From Cryobacterium tepidiphilum (lineage in GTDB: Bacteria > Actinomycetota > Actinomycetes > Actinomycetales > Microbacteriaceae), in assembly GCF_003716325.1 (NCBI RefSeq), contig NZ_RDSR01000027.1, positions 1 through 41,641 of the forward strand: a stretch of 41,641 nt of DNA. Reading direction: 5' to 3'. Below the pieces are notes generated by a model. It was not told the DNA's origin. It saw only the letters and a program-made list of their open reading frames with translations, and did no database searches. How positions within the stretch are numbered: position 1 is the stretch's first letter; each line of letters begins with the position of its first letter. A program made the position numbers and the translations under genes. Shown piece after piece: positions 32,643-39,877 of the stretch.

Positions 32643-33659
32643 TCAGGCGCGGCGGCCGAGAGTGGACTCGCGCAGCGCGATCTCGGGCGTGAAGAGTACG
32701 CGTTCGTGCTCGAACCCGGCGCCCCCGGCGGCCTCGCGCAGCAGCAGGTCCATGGCGGTGTAGCCGATCCGCTCGCTGGGCTGGCGAACGGACGTGAGCG
32801 GCACGACGCCGGCCGACGCGAAGGCGATGTCGTCGTACCCGACGAGGGCGATGTCGTCGGGCACACGCACCGACCCGGTGCCGAGGAGCGCCTGGAGCAG
32901 GCCCATGGCCAGGAGGTCGTTCGCGGCGAAGACGGCATCGGGACGTTCGGCGGCCGGCCGGGCGAGGATCCTCTCGCCGGCGGCCCGGCCCTGGTCCACG
33001 CTGAGGGACTCGGTCTCGAACACCTCCACCGTCGCATCCGCGTGCCCGGCCACCGCCTCCCGCGCGCCGGCCAGGCGATCGGCGACCTGCCGGATCGCGA
33101 GCGGGCCGCCGACGAACGCGAGGCGACGGCGCCCCAGCGAGACCAGGTGGTCGGCGGCGAGGCGACCGCCGACGTGGTCGTCGACGGCGACGGATGAGAA
33201 GCGCGCGTTTCCGGCCTCACGGTCGACGAGCACGGTGGGCGTTCCCCGCTCGCGGAGACGCTCGAGGCGGGCGGTCGCGTCGCCGAGGGGCGTGATCAGC
33301 ACCCCGTACACGCGCTGTTCCTCGAACAGGTCGAGGTAGGCGGCTTCGCGGTTCGCATCTTCGTCGCTGTTGCCGATCAGCACCGAGAAGCCCTGTTCGG
33401 CGGCGCGGCGTTCCGCGCCCCGGGCGAGGTCGGTGAAGAACGGGTTGCCGGCGTCGAGCACGACGAGGCCGATGCTGCGGCTGCGTCCGGCACGGAGTTG
33501 GCGGGCGGCGTCGTTGCGCACGAAGCCGAGGGCCTCGATCGCGGCCAGGACCCGCTCCACGGTCTGCGGTGCTACCTTGTCGGGCCGGTTCATGACGTTG
33601 GAGACCGTACCCACGGAGACGCCGGCCGACGCCGCGACCTCTCGAACGCTGACGGTCAT
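32643..33659 (-). CDS. LacI/GalR-family transcriptional regulator
   Basis: 338 residues. The N-terminal helix-turn-helix SVREVAASAGVSVGTVSNVMNRPDKVAPQTVERVLAAIEALGFVRNDAARQLRAGR includes the hinge helix that enters the minor groove at a central CG. The periplasmic-binding-protein-like effector domain follows (SIGLVVLDAGNPFFTDLARGAE through FTPEIALRESTLG). It probably represses sugar genes and releases DNA on binding a sugar. ATG 33659 is chosen because it begins the DNA-binding domain and has GAGGAGAG upstream; a longer frame adds a basic non-homologous extension. GGAAAGCGC-type palindromes at 33836, 39785 and 39831 are candidate binding sites. Confidence 0.9.
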   Translation of the reverse strand: MTVSVREVAASAGVSVGTVSNVMNRPDKVAPQTVERVLAAIEALGFVRNDAARQLRAGRSRSIGLVVLDAGNPFFTDLARGAERRAAEQGFSVLIGNSDEDANREAAYLDLFEEQRVYGVLITPLGDATARLERLRERGTPTVLVDREAGNARFSSVAVDDHVGGRLAADHLVSLGRRRLAFVGGPLAIRQVADRLAGAREAVAGHADATVEVFETESLSVDQGRAAGERILARPAAERPDAVFAANDLLAMGLLQALLGTGSVRVPDDIALVGYDDIAFASAGVVPLTSVRQPSERIGYTAMDLLLREAAGGAGFEHERVLFTPEIALRESTLGRRA

Positions 33660-33816
33660 CCTCGCCACTCTCCTCTTCTGCTTCCGGTCTTCCGCTTTCG
33701 GGGGTCTGCGTCGTTGCGGGCCCTCCTGCATGATCCCACGCGAGAACGGCGTCCCGTGCGCCCGCCATCCGGGTCGTCGACCGGGACAACGCGACCCGCG
33801 GGAAAGGATTCTTCAG

Positions 33817-33822
33817 TAGCAT
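33817..33822 (+). promoter_or_regulatory. Leaderless-type -10 box of the ABC exporter
   Basis: TAGCAT followed by exactly 6 nt and GTG at 33829. This supports the GTG at 33829 over a later GTG at 33865. Confidence 0.5.
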
Positions 33823-33828
33823 GGAACC

Positions 33829-35598
33829 GTGATCCGGAAAGCGCTTTCTGATTCTACTCTGACCGTGACCGCCGCGCACCCCCTGCGCTCAATCTTCGGG
33901 CTGCTCGGGCGCTATCGGGGGCGCGTGATCCTCGCGGTGTTCTTCTTCACGCTCAAGGAGATCCCGATGTGGCTGCTGCCCGTCATCACCGCGGAGGTCG
34001 TCGACGTGGTGGTGGCCGGCGGCCCGGCCAGTGCGCTCGGATTGTGGGCGGGGATCGCCCTGGTGGCGCTGCTCCAGAACTACCCCAACCACGTGCTGTA
34101 CACCCGGTTGTTCATGGGGGTCGTGCGGGCACTCGGAGCGCAGCTGCGCAACGGCCTCGCCGAGCGCCTGCAGAACCTGTCGATCGGGTTCCACACCCGC
34201 TCCAACTCGTCGCTGGTGCAGACGAAGCTGGTGCGCGACGTCGAGAACATCGAGCTGATGCTGCAGCAAGTGACGCATCCGCTGTTGTCATCGACCATGG
34301 TGCTCATCGGGGCGGTCGTGATGACGTCGATCAACGTGCCCGCCTTCCTGCCGGTGTATGCGCTGGCGATCCCGCTCGCCATCGGGCTCCGTCATGTGCT
34401 CAACCGACGGCTACGGGTCTCGAACGAGCTGTTCCGCAGGGAGGTAGAACAGCTCTCGTCGCGCGTGGGCGAGATGGCGACACTGATGCCGATCACGCGC
34501 GCCCACGGCATCGAGCGCACCGCCGTGCAACGCGTATCGGAGGGCGCGGAGGGCGTGCGGAGCGCGGGCTTCCACCTCGACCTGCTCAACGGGCGGTTCG
34601 CGTCGATGTCGTGGGTGAGCCTGCAGATACTCGGCGTGGCCTGCCTGATCCTCGCCGCGCTCATCTCGATCACCGGTTGGTTCGAGATCACGCCCGGCGA
34701 GGTGGTGCTGCTCAGCTCCTACTTCACGCTCCTCACCGGGAGCATGACGAGCCTGCTGCTCCTGCTGCCCGTGGTGTCGCGCGGCACCGAGTCCATCCGC
34801 TCGATCGCCGAAGTCATGCAGGAGCCGGACCTCGAACTCAACGAGGGCAAGCGCCAGCTGGCGGCGGTGCGCGGACGCCTGAGCCTGGAGGCTGTCGACT
34901 ACCGGTACGCCGGTGCCCACGACGACGCGCTCTCGCACATCACCCTCGACATCCGGGAGGGCGAGACTGTCGCGTTCGTGGGGTCGTCGGGATCGGGGAA
35001 GTCGACCATGGTGAACCTGGTGCTGGGCTTCCTGCGGCCGACGAGCGGGCGCATCCGCCTTGACGGCACCGACATGGAAGAGATCGACCTGCGCACCTTC
35101 CGCCGGTTCGTGTCGGTGGTGCCGCAGGAGTCGGTGCTGTTCGAGGGGTCGATCCGCGAGAATGTCGCGTACGGGTTGCACGACGTCAGCGACGAGCGGA
35201 TTCTGCGGGCGCTGCGGGACGCGAACGCACTGGAGATCGTCGAGTCGCAGCCGCAGGGGTGGGACACGGTCGTCGGCGAGCGCGGCGCGCTGCTCTCGGG
35301 CGGCCAACGGCAGCGGCTGGCGATCGCGCGGGCGCTGGTTCGCGACCCGCGGGTGCTGCTGCTCGACGAGGCGACGAGCGCGCTGGACCCGGAGTCGGAG
35401 GCGAAGGTGAAGGAGGCGCTCGGCCGCCTCATGCACGGGCGCACGACGCTCGTGGTGGCGCACCGGTTGTCGACGATCCGCTCGGCGGACCGCATCGTCG
35501 TGCTGGAGCGCGGACGCATCGTGGAGGTCGGCACGCACGACGAGCTCATCGCGCGGGCCGGCCGCTACGCCGAGCTGCACCGGGTGCAGGCGTCGTAG
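33829..35598 (+). CDS. ABC transporter, fused membrane and ATPase domains (exporter type)
   Basis: 589 residues, a half-transporter. An N-terminal six-helix exporter domain (about 20-320) is followed by an ATPase domain with Walker A GSSGSGKST (385-393), Q-loop VPQESVLFEG, signature LSGGQRQR (about 488-495), Walker B VLLLDEA (about 509-515), and the H-loop in VVAHRLST. It acts as a homodimer or with a partner; no second half-transporter is next to it. Substrate unknown (lipid, drug, peptide or glycan precursor). The GTG start at 33829 matches the TAGCAT box 6 nt upstream. The LacI-type operator at its start links it to sugar signalling, unusual for this exporter class. Confidence 0.88.
   Translation: MIRKALSDSTLTVTAAHPLRSIFGLLGRYRGRVILAVFFFTLKEIPMWLLPVITAEVVDVVVAGGPASALGLWAGIALVALLQNYPNHVLYTRLFMGVVRALGAQLRNGLAERLQNLSIGFHTRSNSSLVQTKLVRDVENIELMLQQVTHPLLSSTMVLIGAVVMTSINVPAFLPVYALAIPLAIGLRHVLNRRLRVSNELFRREVEQLSSRVGEMATLMPITRAHGIERTAVQRVSEGAEGVRSAGFHLDLLNGRFASMSWVSLQILGVACLILAALISITGWFEITPGEVVLLSSYFTLLTGSMTSLLLLLPVVSRGTESIRSIAEVMQEPDLELNEGKRQLAAVRGRLSLEAVDYRYAGAHDDALSHITLDIREGETVAFVGSSGSGKSTMVNLVLGFLRPTSGRIRLDGTDMEEIDLRTFRRFVSVVPQESVLFEGSIRENVAYGLHDVSDERILRALRDANALEIVESQPQGWDTVVGERGALLSGGQRQRLAIARALVRDPRVLLLDEATSALDPESEAKVKEALGRLMHGRTTLVVAHRLSTIRSADRIVVLERGRIVEVGTHDELIARAGRYAELHRVQAS
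33836..33849. promoter_or_regulatory. LacI-type operator at the start of the ABC exporter gene
   Basis: GGAAAGCGCTTTCT; the central GAAAGCGCTTTC (33837-33848) is a perfect 12-bp palindrome with the central GC/CG step of LacI/GalR operators. It lies a few bases inside the leaderless mRNA start, where a repressor would block initiation or elongation, and 177 bp from the divergent LacI gene start. Confidence 0.65.
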
Positions 35599-35608
35599 GC
35601 GGCGCACT

Positions 35609-35640
35609 GGCGGCGCTCCTAGGCGGCGCTCCTAGGCGGC
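35609..35640. repeat. 13-bp tandem repeat after the ABC gene
   Basis: GGCGGCGCTCCTA occurs at 35609-35621 and 35622-35634, and a third copy starts at 35635 and breaks off after six bases. It includes CCTAGG palindromes. It lies directly after the ABC gene stop. Confidence 0.8.
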
Positions 35641-35692
35641 ACCATGGCTCCACGAAAGCCGCCCACCGGCATCCGCTGGCGACAGTGGCCAC

Positions 35693-35780
35693 TCCCACGC
35701 CTCCCACTCACCGAGGTTGCCGGTTCCGGACGAAAGTGACTGGCGCGCCGTTCAACCTGGTCCGCAGGTGTCTACCTCGG
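35693..35780. repeat. Dispersed palindromic repeat, copy B
   Basis: Aligns without gaps to copy A (27907-27994). The left arm GTTCCGGACGA is conserved (35723-35733); the right arm has drifted to GTCCGCAGG. The inner symmetry is kept as TGA-GGCGCGCC-TCA. As with copy A, it covers the stop codon of a minus-strand gene (stop at 35772). Confidence 0.72.
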
Positions 35781-36158
35781 TCGTGGCTCGCCCGTCTCGT
35801 CGCCCCTGCACGCGATCTCCGCCCGGACGGCGTCGAAGAGCACGTGCAGATCGCCGGTGTACCGACCGAAGTCGAAACCGGGAACGTCGATCCCGCGGCT
35901 CGTGACGTCGACCTTCGTGCCGCCGTCCTCGGGCGCAAAGGTCAGCACGATACGGTCGGCTCGGCCAGCCAGGGTCGTTCGACGGAACACGACCGCTTGG
36001 CCCTCACCGAGTTCGGTGAGCACCAGCCGGTCGTGGTGATGGAGGGCGACCCGTAGAACGTCGGCGAACTCGGTAACGGTCACCGGCAGGGAGTACGACG
36101 CGATCGTCTTGAGCCTGCGCGAGGTCGTCGAAATCCACGGTTCACCCGGGTAGGTCAT
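35772..36158 (-). CDS. Hypothetical 128-residue protein
   Basis: No family recognised with confidence. It has no signal peptide or membrane helix; alternating hydrophobic strands (VFRRTTLAGRADRIVLTFAPEDGGTKVDVTSRG) ending in a helix (FDAVRAEIACRG) resemble an SRPBCC/START-like or small beta-sheet fold, which is only a suggestion. CATCAT, 6 nt and ATG at 36158 fit the leaderless pattern. Codon use matches its neighbours. Its last codons lie in repeat copy B. Confidence 0.6.
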   Translation of the reverse strand: MTYPGEPWISTTSRRLKTIASYSLPVTVTEFADVLRVALHHHDRLVLTELGEGQAVVFRRTTLAGRADRIVLTFAPEDGGTKVDVTSRGIDVPGFDFGRYTGDLHVLFDAVRAEIACRGDETGEPRPR

Positions 36159-36194
36159 GGTGCCATGATGCAGCCGCGCGCCGGGAAGGGGAAG

Positions 36195-36344
36195 CTACTG
36201 CTGGTGACCGCGGGGAAGACGGTTCTTCGCGATGTAGACGCTGAGCGCGCGAATTGCGGTGATCGCCAGCCAGAACAGGATGACGACGGCGGCGAGCGCG
36301 ACGACCAGGTAGACGGTCGAGAACAAGGTGAACGTGGATGTCAT
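36195..36344 (-). CDS. 49-residue single-helix membrane protein
   Basis: Too short for most gene callers. It reads MTSTFTLFSTVYLVVALAAV..., with one membrane helix at about 9-33, then a basic tail IRALSVYIAKNRLPRGHQQ, so topology is N-out/C-in by the positive-inside rule. TAGGCT (36351-36356) lies exactly 6 nt before the ATG, the strongest version of the leaderless signal in this window, and the frame is clean to a TAG. It is 36 bp upstream of the 128-residue gene. Function unknown. Confidence 0.7.
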   Translation of the reverse strand: MTSTFTLFSTVYLVVALAAVVILFWLAITAIRALSVYIAKNRLPRGHQQ

Positions 36345-36350
36345 GGGCCG

Positions 36351-36356
36351 AGCCTA
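36351..36356 (-). promoter_or_regulatory. Leaderless-type -10 box of the 49-residue gene
   Basis: TAGGCT on the minus strand, 6 nt before ATG 36344. Confidence 0.55.
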
Positions 36357-36407
36357 GTGAGTGCCGAAGGTCGTTTCGGTGCCGAGACGCGGGTCGCGTG
36401 ACGCGAG

Positions 36408-38396
36408 TCAGGTCGTGTTGGCCGCAGCGACGTCACGGAGGAGCAGGTAGTCGAACGGGGCGAGGGTGGGGCGCGAGACGGAGGCGCCGGTCACGGCATC
36501 CGTTGCGTCGATGTCGAGGGTGACAACGGATGCCCCGTGGTTGATGAGGGTGATGACGTCACCGCGCTGCGCGACCTCGACCTGCTCCGGCAGCCCCGGA
36601 ACGACCGGTGCGACGCCGGCCTCGGCGAGAACGTGACCGGTGATGGTTGCAGCGCCCGCGGCATCCGGAATCGTCGCCAGGTAGTACGCCCGACCGTCGC
36701 CGACCTCGTTCACCGTGAAGGCCGGGCGGCCCTCGAGACGGCCAGCCTCGAAGCGACCGAGCACGGTCGCACCGTCGAGGTGGATCTCCTCGGCGAGCAG
36801 GGTGCCGGTGACGACGCCCTGCGGCGACGACAGGGGCGCCTCTGCCTGGCCGGGACCGAAGTCGGGCAGCGCGAGCGCCCCGAAGTCTTCGAGCCAGATG
36901 CCGAGGGTCGGCCCGAGCTGGGTGAGGTAACCGCCGGGGCGGAAGGAATCGGTCTCGTCGACGACGTCGCTGAACGCCGCCACCAGGAGGTGACCGCCCG
37001 ACGAGGCGAAGTCCGTCAGGTTCGCGGCACCCGCCGCAGTGAGCAGGTAGAGGTGCGGCGCCACAACGACGCGGTAGCCCGACAGGTCACCCGCAGGGTG
37101 CACGAAATCCACCTGCACGTGCTGCCGATGGATCGCGGCATACCAGCGCTGCACCAGGGCGAGGTAGTCGAGCACGACGGGGTGGTCGGGGTTCTCGATC
37201 GCCCACCAGTTCTCCCAGTCGAAGACGATCGCCACGCGGGCGTCGCAGGAGCCGGCCGGCAGCTCAGGAAGCGCAGCCAGCTCGGCGCCCAGCCCGACGA
37301 CCTCCCGCCAAGTGCGCGTGCGCGTGCCAGCCTGCGGGTACATCGCCGAGTGGAATTTCTCCGCACCCTTCCGCGACTGCCGCCACTGGAAGAACAGGAT
37401 GCCGTCGGCGCCGCGTCCCACCGCCTGCATGCTGAGCGCCGCCATCTGCCCCGGCGCCTTCGGGGCGTTGGTGGGCCGCCAGTTCAGGGCGTTGGTCGCC
37501 TGCTCCATGAGCAGCCACGGCACCTCGGGCTTCAACGACCGCATCAGGTCGCGCTGGAACGCCGACGCCCGGAAACTCTCGGGGTCATTCGGATCGGGGT
37601 AGCAGTCGTCGGTGATGACGTCCATCTCGCGGGCCCACCGCCAGTAGTCGGCGGGCTTGAAAGCACCCATGAAATTGGTGGTGACCGGCTGCGTCGCCCC
37701 CGCCGCACGGATGATGCGCTTCTCCATCAGGTAGCACTCGAGCAGCGCGTCGGAGGTGAACCGCCGGAAGTCGAGCAGCTGCCCGGGGTTGTGGCTGTAC
37801 GGCGCCTTCCGCGGCGGGAACACCTCCGCGAACGACCCGTAGCGCTGCGACCAGAAGTATGTTCCCCACGCCGCGTTCAGCGCGTCGATCGTGCCGTAGC
37901 GGGCCTCAAGCCAGACCCGGAACGCATCGCGGGCGGCATCCGAATAGTCGAGAGGCAGGTGGCAGCCGTACTCGTTGTTGACGTGCCACATGACAACGGC
38001 CGGATGCTGCGCGTAGCGTTCCGCAAGCCGGGTCACCAGCTCCGACGCCAGCCGCCGGTACACGGGCGAGGTCGGCGCGTATTGCTGGCGGCTGCCCGGC
38101 CAGTAGACGGCGCCGCTCTCGTCGTGCGCCAGAATCTCCGGGTACACAGCGGATGCCCACGGCGGCGGCGAGGCGGTGGCCGTTGCGAGGTCCACGGCGA
38201 TGCCGCCCTCGTGCAGCATCGCGATGATGCGGTCGAGCCACTCGAACTCGAAGACACCCTCGGCCGGCTGGATGCGCGACCACGCGAAAATGCCGAGGCT
38301 CACCATGGTGACGCCGGCCTCACGCATCCGTTGGATGTCGTCGGGCCAGACCGCTTCGGGCCACTGCTCGGGGTTGTAGTCTCCGCCGTAGTGCAT
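36408..38396 (-). CDS. GH42 beta-galactosidase
   Basis: 662 residues, full length for glycoside hydrolase family 42. It opens with HYGGDYNPEQW, the acid/base is Glu142 in WHVNNEYGCH, and the nucleophile is Glu298 in WLLMEQATNALNW; a trimerisation-type domain (about 390-590) and a small C-terminal beta domain follow. It hydrolyses terminal beta-galactosides such as lactose, galacto-oligosaccharides or plant galactan fragments. There is no signal peptide, so it is cytoplasmic. The start lies 3 nt after the Gfo/Idh stop, so the pair is an operon, probably controlled from the region with two LacI-type operators. Confidence 0.94.
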   Translation of the reverse strand: MHYGGDYNPEQWPEAVWPDDIQRMREAGVTMVSLGIFAWSRIQPAEGVFEFEWLDRIIAMLHEGGIAVDLATATASPPPWASAVYPEILAHDESGAVYWPGSRQQYAPTSPVYRRLASELVTRLAERYAQHPAVVMWHVNNEYGCHLPLDYSDAARDAFRVWLEARYGTIDALNAAWGTYFWSQRYGSFAEVFPPRKAPYSHNPGQLLDFRRFTSDALLECYLMEKRIIRAAGATQPVTTNFMGAFKPADYWRWAREMDVITDDCYPDPNDPESFRASAFQRDLMRSLKPEVPWLLMEQATNALNWRPTNAPKAPGQMAALSMQAVGRGADGILFFQWRQSRKGAEKFHSAMYPQAGTRTRTWREVVGLGAELAALPELPAGSCDARVAIVFDWENWWAIENPDHPVVLDYLALVQRWYAAIHRQHVQVDFVHPAGDLSGYRVVVAPHLYLLTAAGAANLTDFASSGGHLLVAAFSDVVDETDSFRPGGYLTQLGPTLGIWLEDFGALALPDFGPGQAEAPLSSPQGVVTGTLLAEEIHLDGATVLGRFEAGRLEGRPAFTVNEVGDGRAYYLATIPDAAGAATITGHVLAEAGVAPVVPGLPEQVEVAQRGDVITLINHGASVVTLDIDATDAVTGASVSRPTLAPFDYLLLRDVAAANTT

Positions 38397-38399
38397 GTC

Positions 38400-39728
38400 T
38401 CAGAGTCCCAGTTCGAGGTCGGTGTAGCGAACCGGCAGGCCGGTCTCGAGTGAACGGTTGGCGGCAATGCCGACCGAGACAGCCTTAACGCCGTCGGAAA
38501 AGCCCGCCACGCGCTGCAGCGGCTCGTCGGCGGTGGTGCGGTGGAAGAGGTGGTCGAGCAGGTAGGCGTCTCCCCCGCCGTGGCCGCCGATGCCGTCGGG
38601 AATGGGCACCTCCTCGGCCGGCTGCCAGTGGCGCTGCAGGATGAGGCGGTCGCCGTGCGGGCGCAGGTCGTCGGTCGCATCGGCGTCGGGGATGGCGCTC
38701 GGGTCGACGATCACGGTGCCGTCGTCGCCGATCAGCACCGAGCCGCGCTCGACGACCTCGAGCTCGGCGCGCCCCTCGGTGCCGTTCACGGTCACCCGGT
38801 AGCCCTCCCAGGGGCTGTGGGCGTTGAGGGAGTAGCTCATGGTCACGCCGGAGTCGTAGTCGACGAGCACGGCGAGGTTGTCTTCGATGGTGATGCCCTC
38901 GTCGAAGACGTCGCGGTCGCGCAGGTAGCCGTCGTGGTGCTCGACGTCGAGGTAGAGGCCCTTGTAGGCGGGGTTCTGGCTGAGGTCGAGGCTGAACGGG
39001 TCGCCGTCGGCGTGGCCGGTGCCGCGCGCGGGCCGGCCGGCCAAGCCCCGCGCCCGCGCGTTCTCGGCGCCGTAAAACCGCAGACCGCCGCTCGCGAAGA
39101 CACGCACGGGCGACGCGTCGATCCACCAGTTGACGAGGTCGAAATGGTGCGACGACTTGTGGATGAGCAGGCCGCCGGAGTTCTCCTTGTAGCGGTGCCA
39201 GCGGCGGAAGTAGTCGGCGCCGTGCACGGTGTCGAGCGCCCACTCGAAGTGCACCGAGGTCACCTGGCCGATCCCACCCGACGCGATCAACTGCTTGAGC
39301 GAGCTGTTGCGGGGGCTGTAGCGGTAGTTGAACGTGGTGATGACCTCGTGGCCGCTCTCGAGCATCGCCTCGTGGATGCGGCGCACGCCGTCGGCGTCGA
39401 TCGTGAGCGGCTTCTCGACCACGACGTCGGCCCCGGCGCGAAGCACACGGGAGACGTACTCGGCGTGTGTGAAGTCGGGACTCGTCACGACGACGCGGTC
39501 CAGGTTCTGTTCCGACACCATCCGTTCGATGTCGGGCACGGCATAGCGCGCAGGCACCGGCTGGCCGGCATCCGTGAAATGGCGTTCGTAGTAGTCGAGC
39601 CGCCCGGGGTTAGGGTCGCTCCAGGCGACCAGCCGGGCCACGTCGGCGTGTGCGGTCGTGGCGGCGGTGATGTACATGCCGGCACGCGAGCCGGTTCCGA
39701 TCAGGCCATAGCGTTCTGGTTCACTCAC
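38400..39728 (-). CDS. Gfo/Idh/MocA-family oxidoreductase
   Basis: 442 residues from GTG 39728. The Rossmann motif GLIGTGSRAG opens the protein; VVVEKPLTID holds the EKP motif of the family, and HKSSHHFDLVNWW lies in the substrate domain with the usual His. Family members oxidise or epimerise sugars or act as NAD-dependent glycosidases. As first gene of an operon with the GH42 enzyme it probably handles a modified galactoside or its product (inference). GAGGAA lies about 7 nt before GTG. A longer upstream frame is rejected, since it would run through the operators. Confidence 0.88.
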   Translation of the reverse strand: MSEPERYGLIGTGSRAGMYITAATTAHADVARLVAWSDPNPGRLDYYERHFTDAGQPVPARYAVPDIERMVSEQNLDRVVVTSPDFTHAEYVSRVLRAGADVVVEKPLTIDADGVRRIHEAMLESGHEVITTFNYRYSPRNSSLKQLIASGGIGQVTSVHFEWALDTVHGADYFRRWHRYKENSGGLLIHKSSHHFDLVNWWIDASPVRVFASGGLRFYGAENARARGLAGRPARGTGHADGDPFSLDLSQNPAYKGLYLDVEHHDGYLRDRDVFDEGITIEDNLAVLVDYDSGVTMSYSLNAHSPWEGYRVTVNGTEGRAELEVVERGSVLIGDDGTVIVDPSAIPDADATDDLRPHGDRLILQRHWQPAEEVPIPDGIGGHGGGDAYLLDHLFHRTTADEPLQRVAGFSDGVKAVSVGIAANRSLETGLPVRYTDLELGL

Positions 39729-39784
39729 GACTGGTTCCTCACTCCGTTGGGAAAGACCGGGTGGCCCTCGTCGCTGGGCGGTCC

Positions 39785-39798
39785 GGAAAGCGCTCTCC
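39785..39798. promoter_or_regulatory. LacI-type operator 1 upstream of the Gfo/Idh - GH42 operon
   Basis: GGAAAGCGCTCTCC, an inverted repeat with one mismatch per half-site, related to the operator at 33836. It is 57 bp upstream of the Gfo/Idh start. Confidence 0.65.
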
Positions 39799-39830
39799 CA
39801 AGAGTAGCCCACTCCGGACACGCCCCGCCA

Positions 39831-39846
39831 GGGAAAGCGCATTCCC
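39831..39846. promoter_or_regulatory. LacI-type operator 2 between the divergent genes
   Basis: GGGAAAGCGCATTCCC, an imperfect palindrome of the same class. Its centre is 47 bp from that of operator 1, suitable for cooperative binding or looping, and it is 20 bp upstream of the -10 box of the serine hydrolase, so it may also control that gene. Confidence 0.65.
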
Positions 39847-39865
39847 TTTCTTCCCCACCGGCTGG

Positions 39866-39871
39866 TAACGT
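39866..39871 (+). promoter_or_regulatory. Leaderless-type -10 box of the serine hydrolase
   Basis: TAACGT, then exactly 6 nt, then ATG at 39878. No Shine-Dalgarno site. Confidence 0.55.
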
Positions 39872-39877
39872 CGACGC

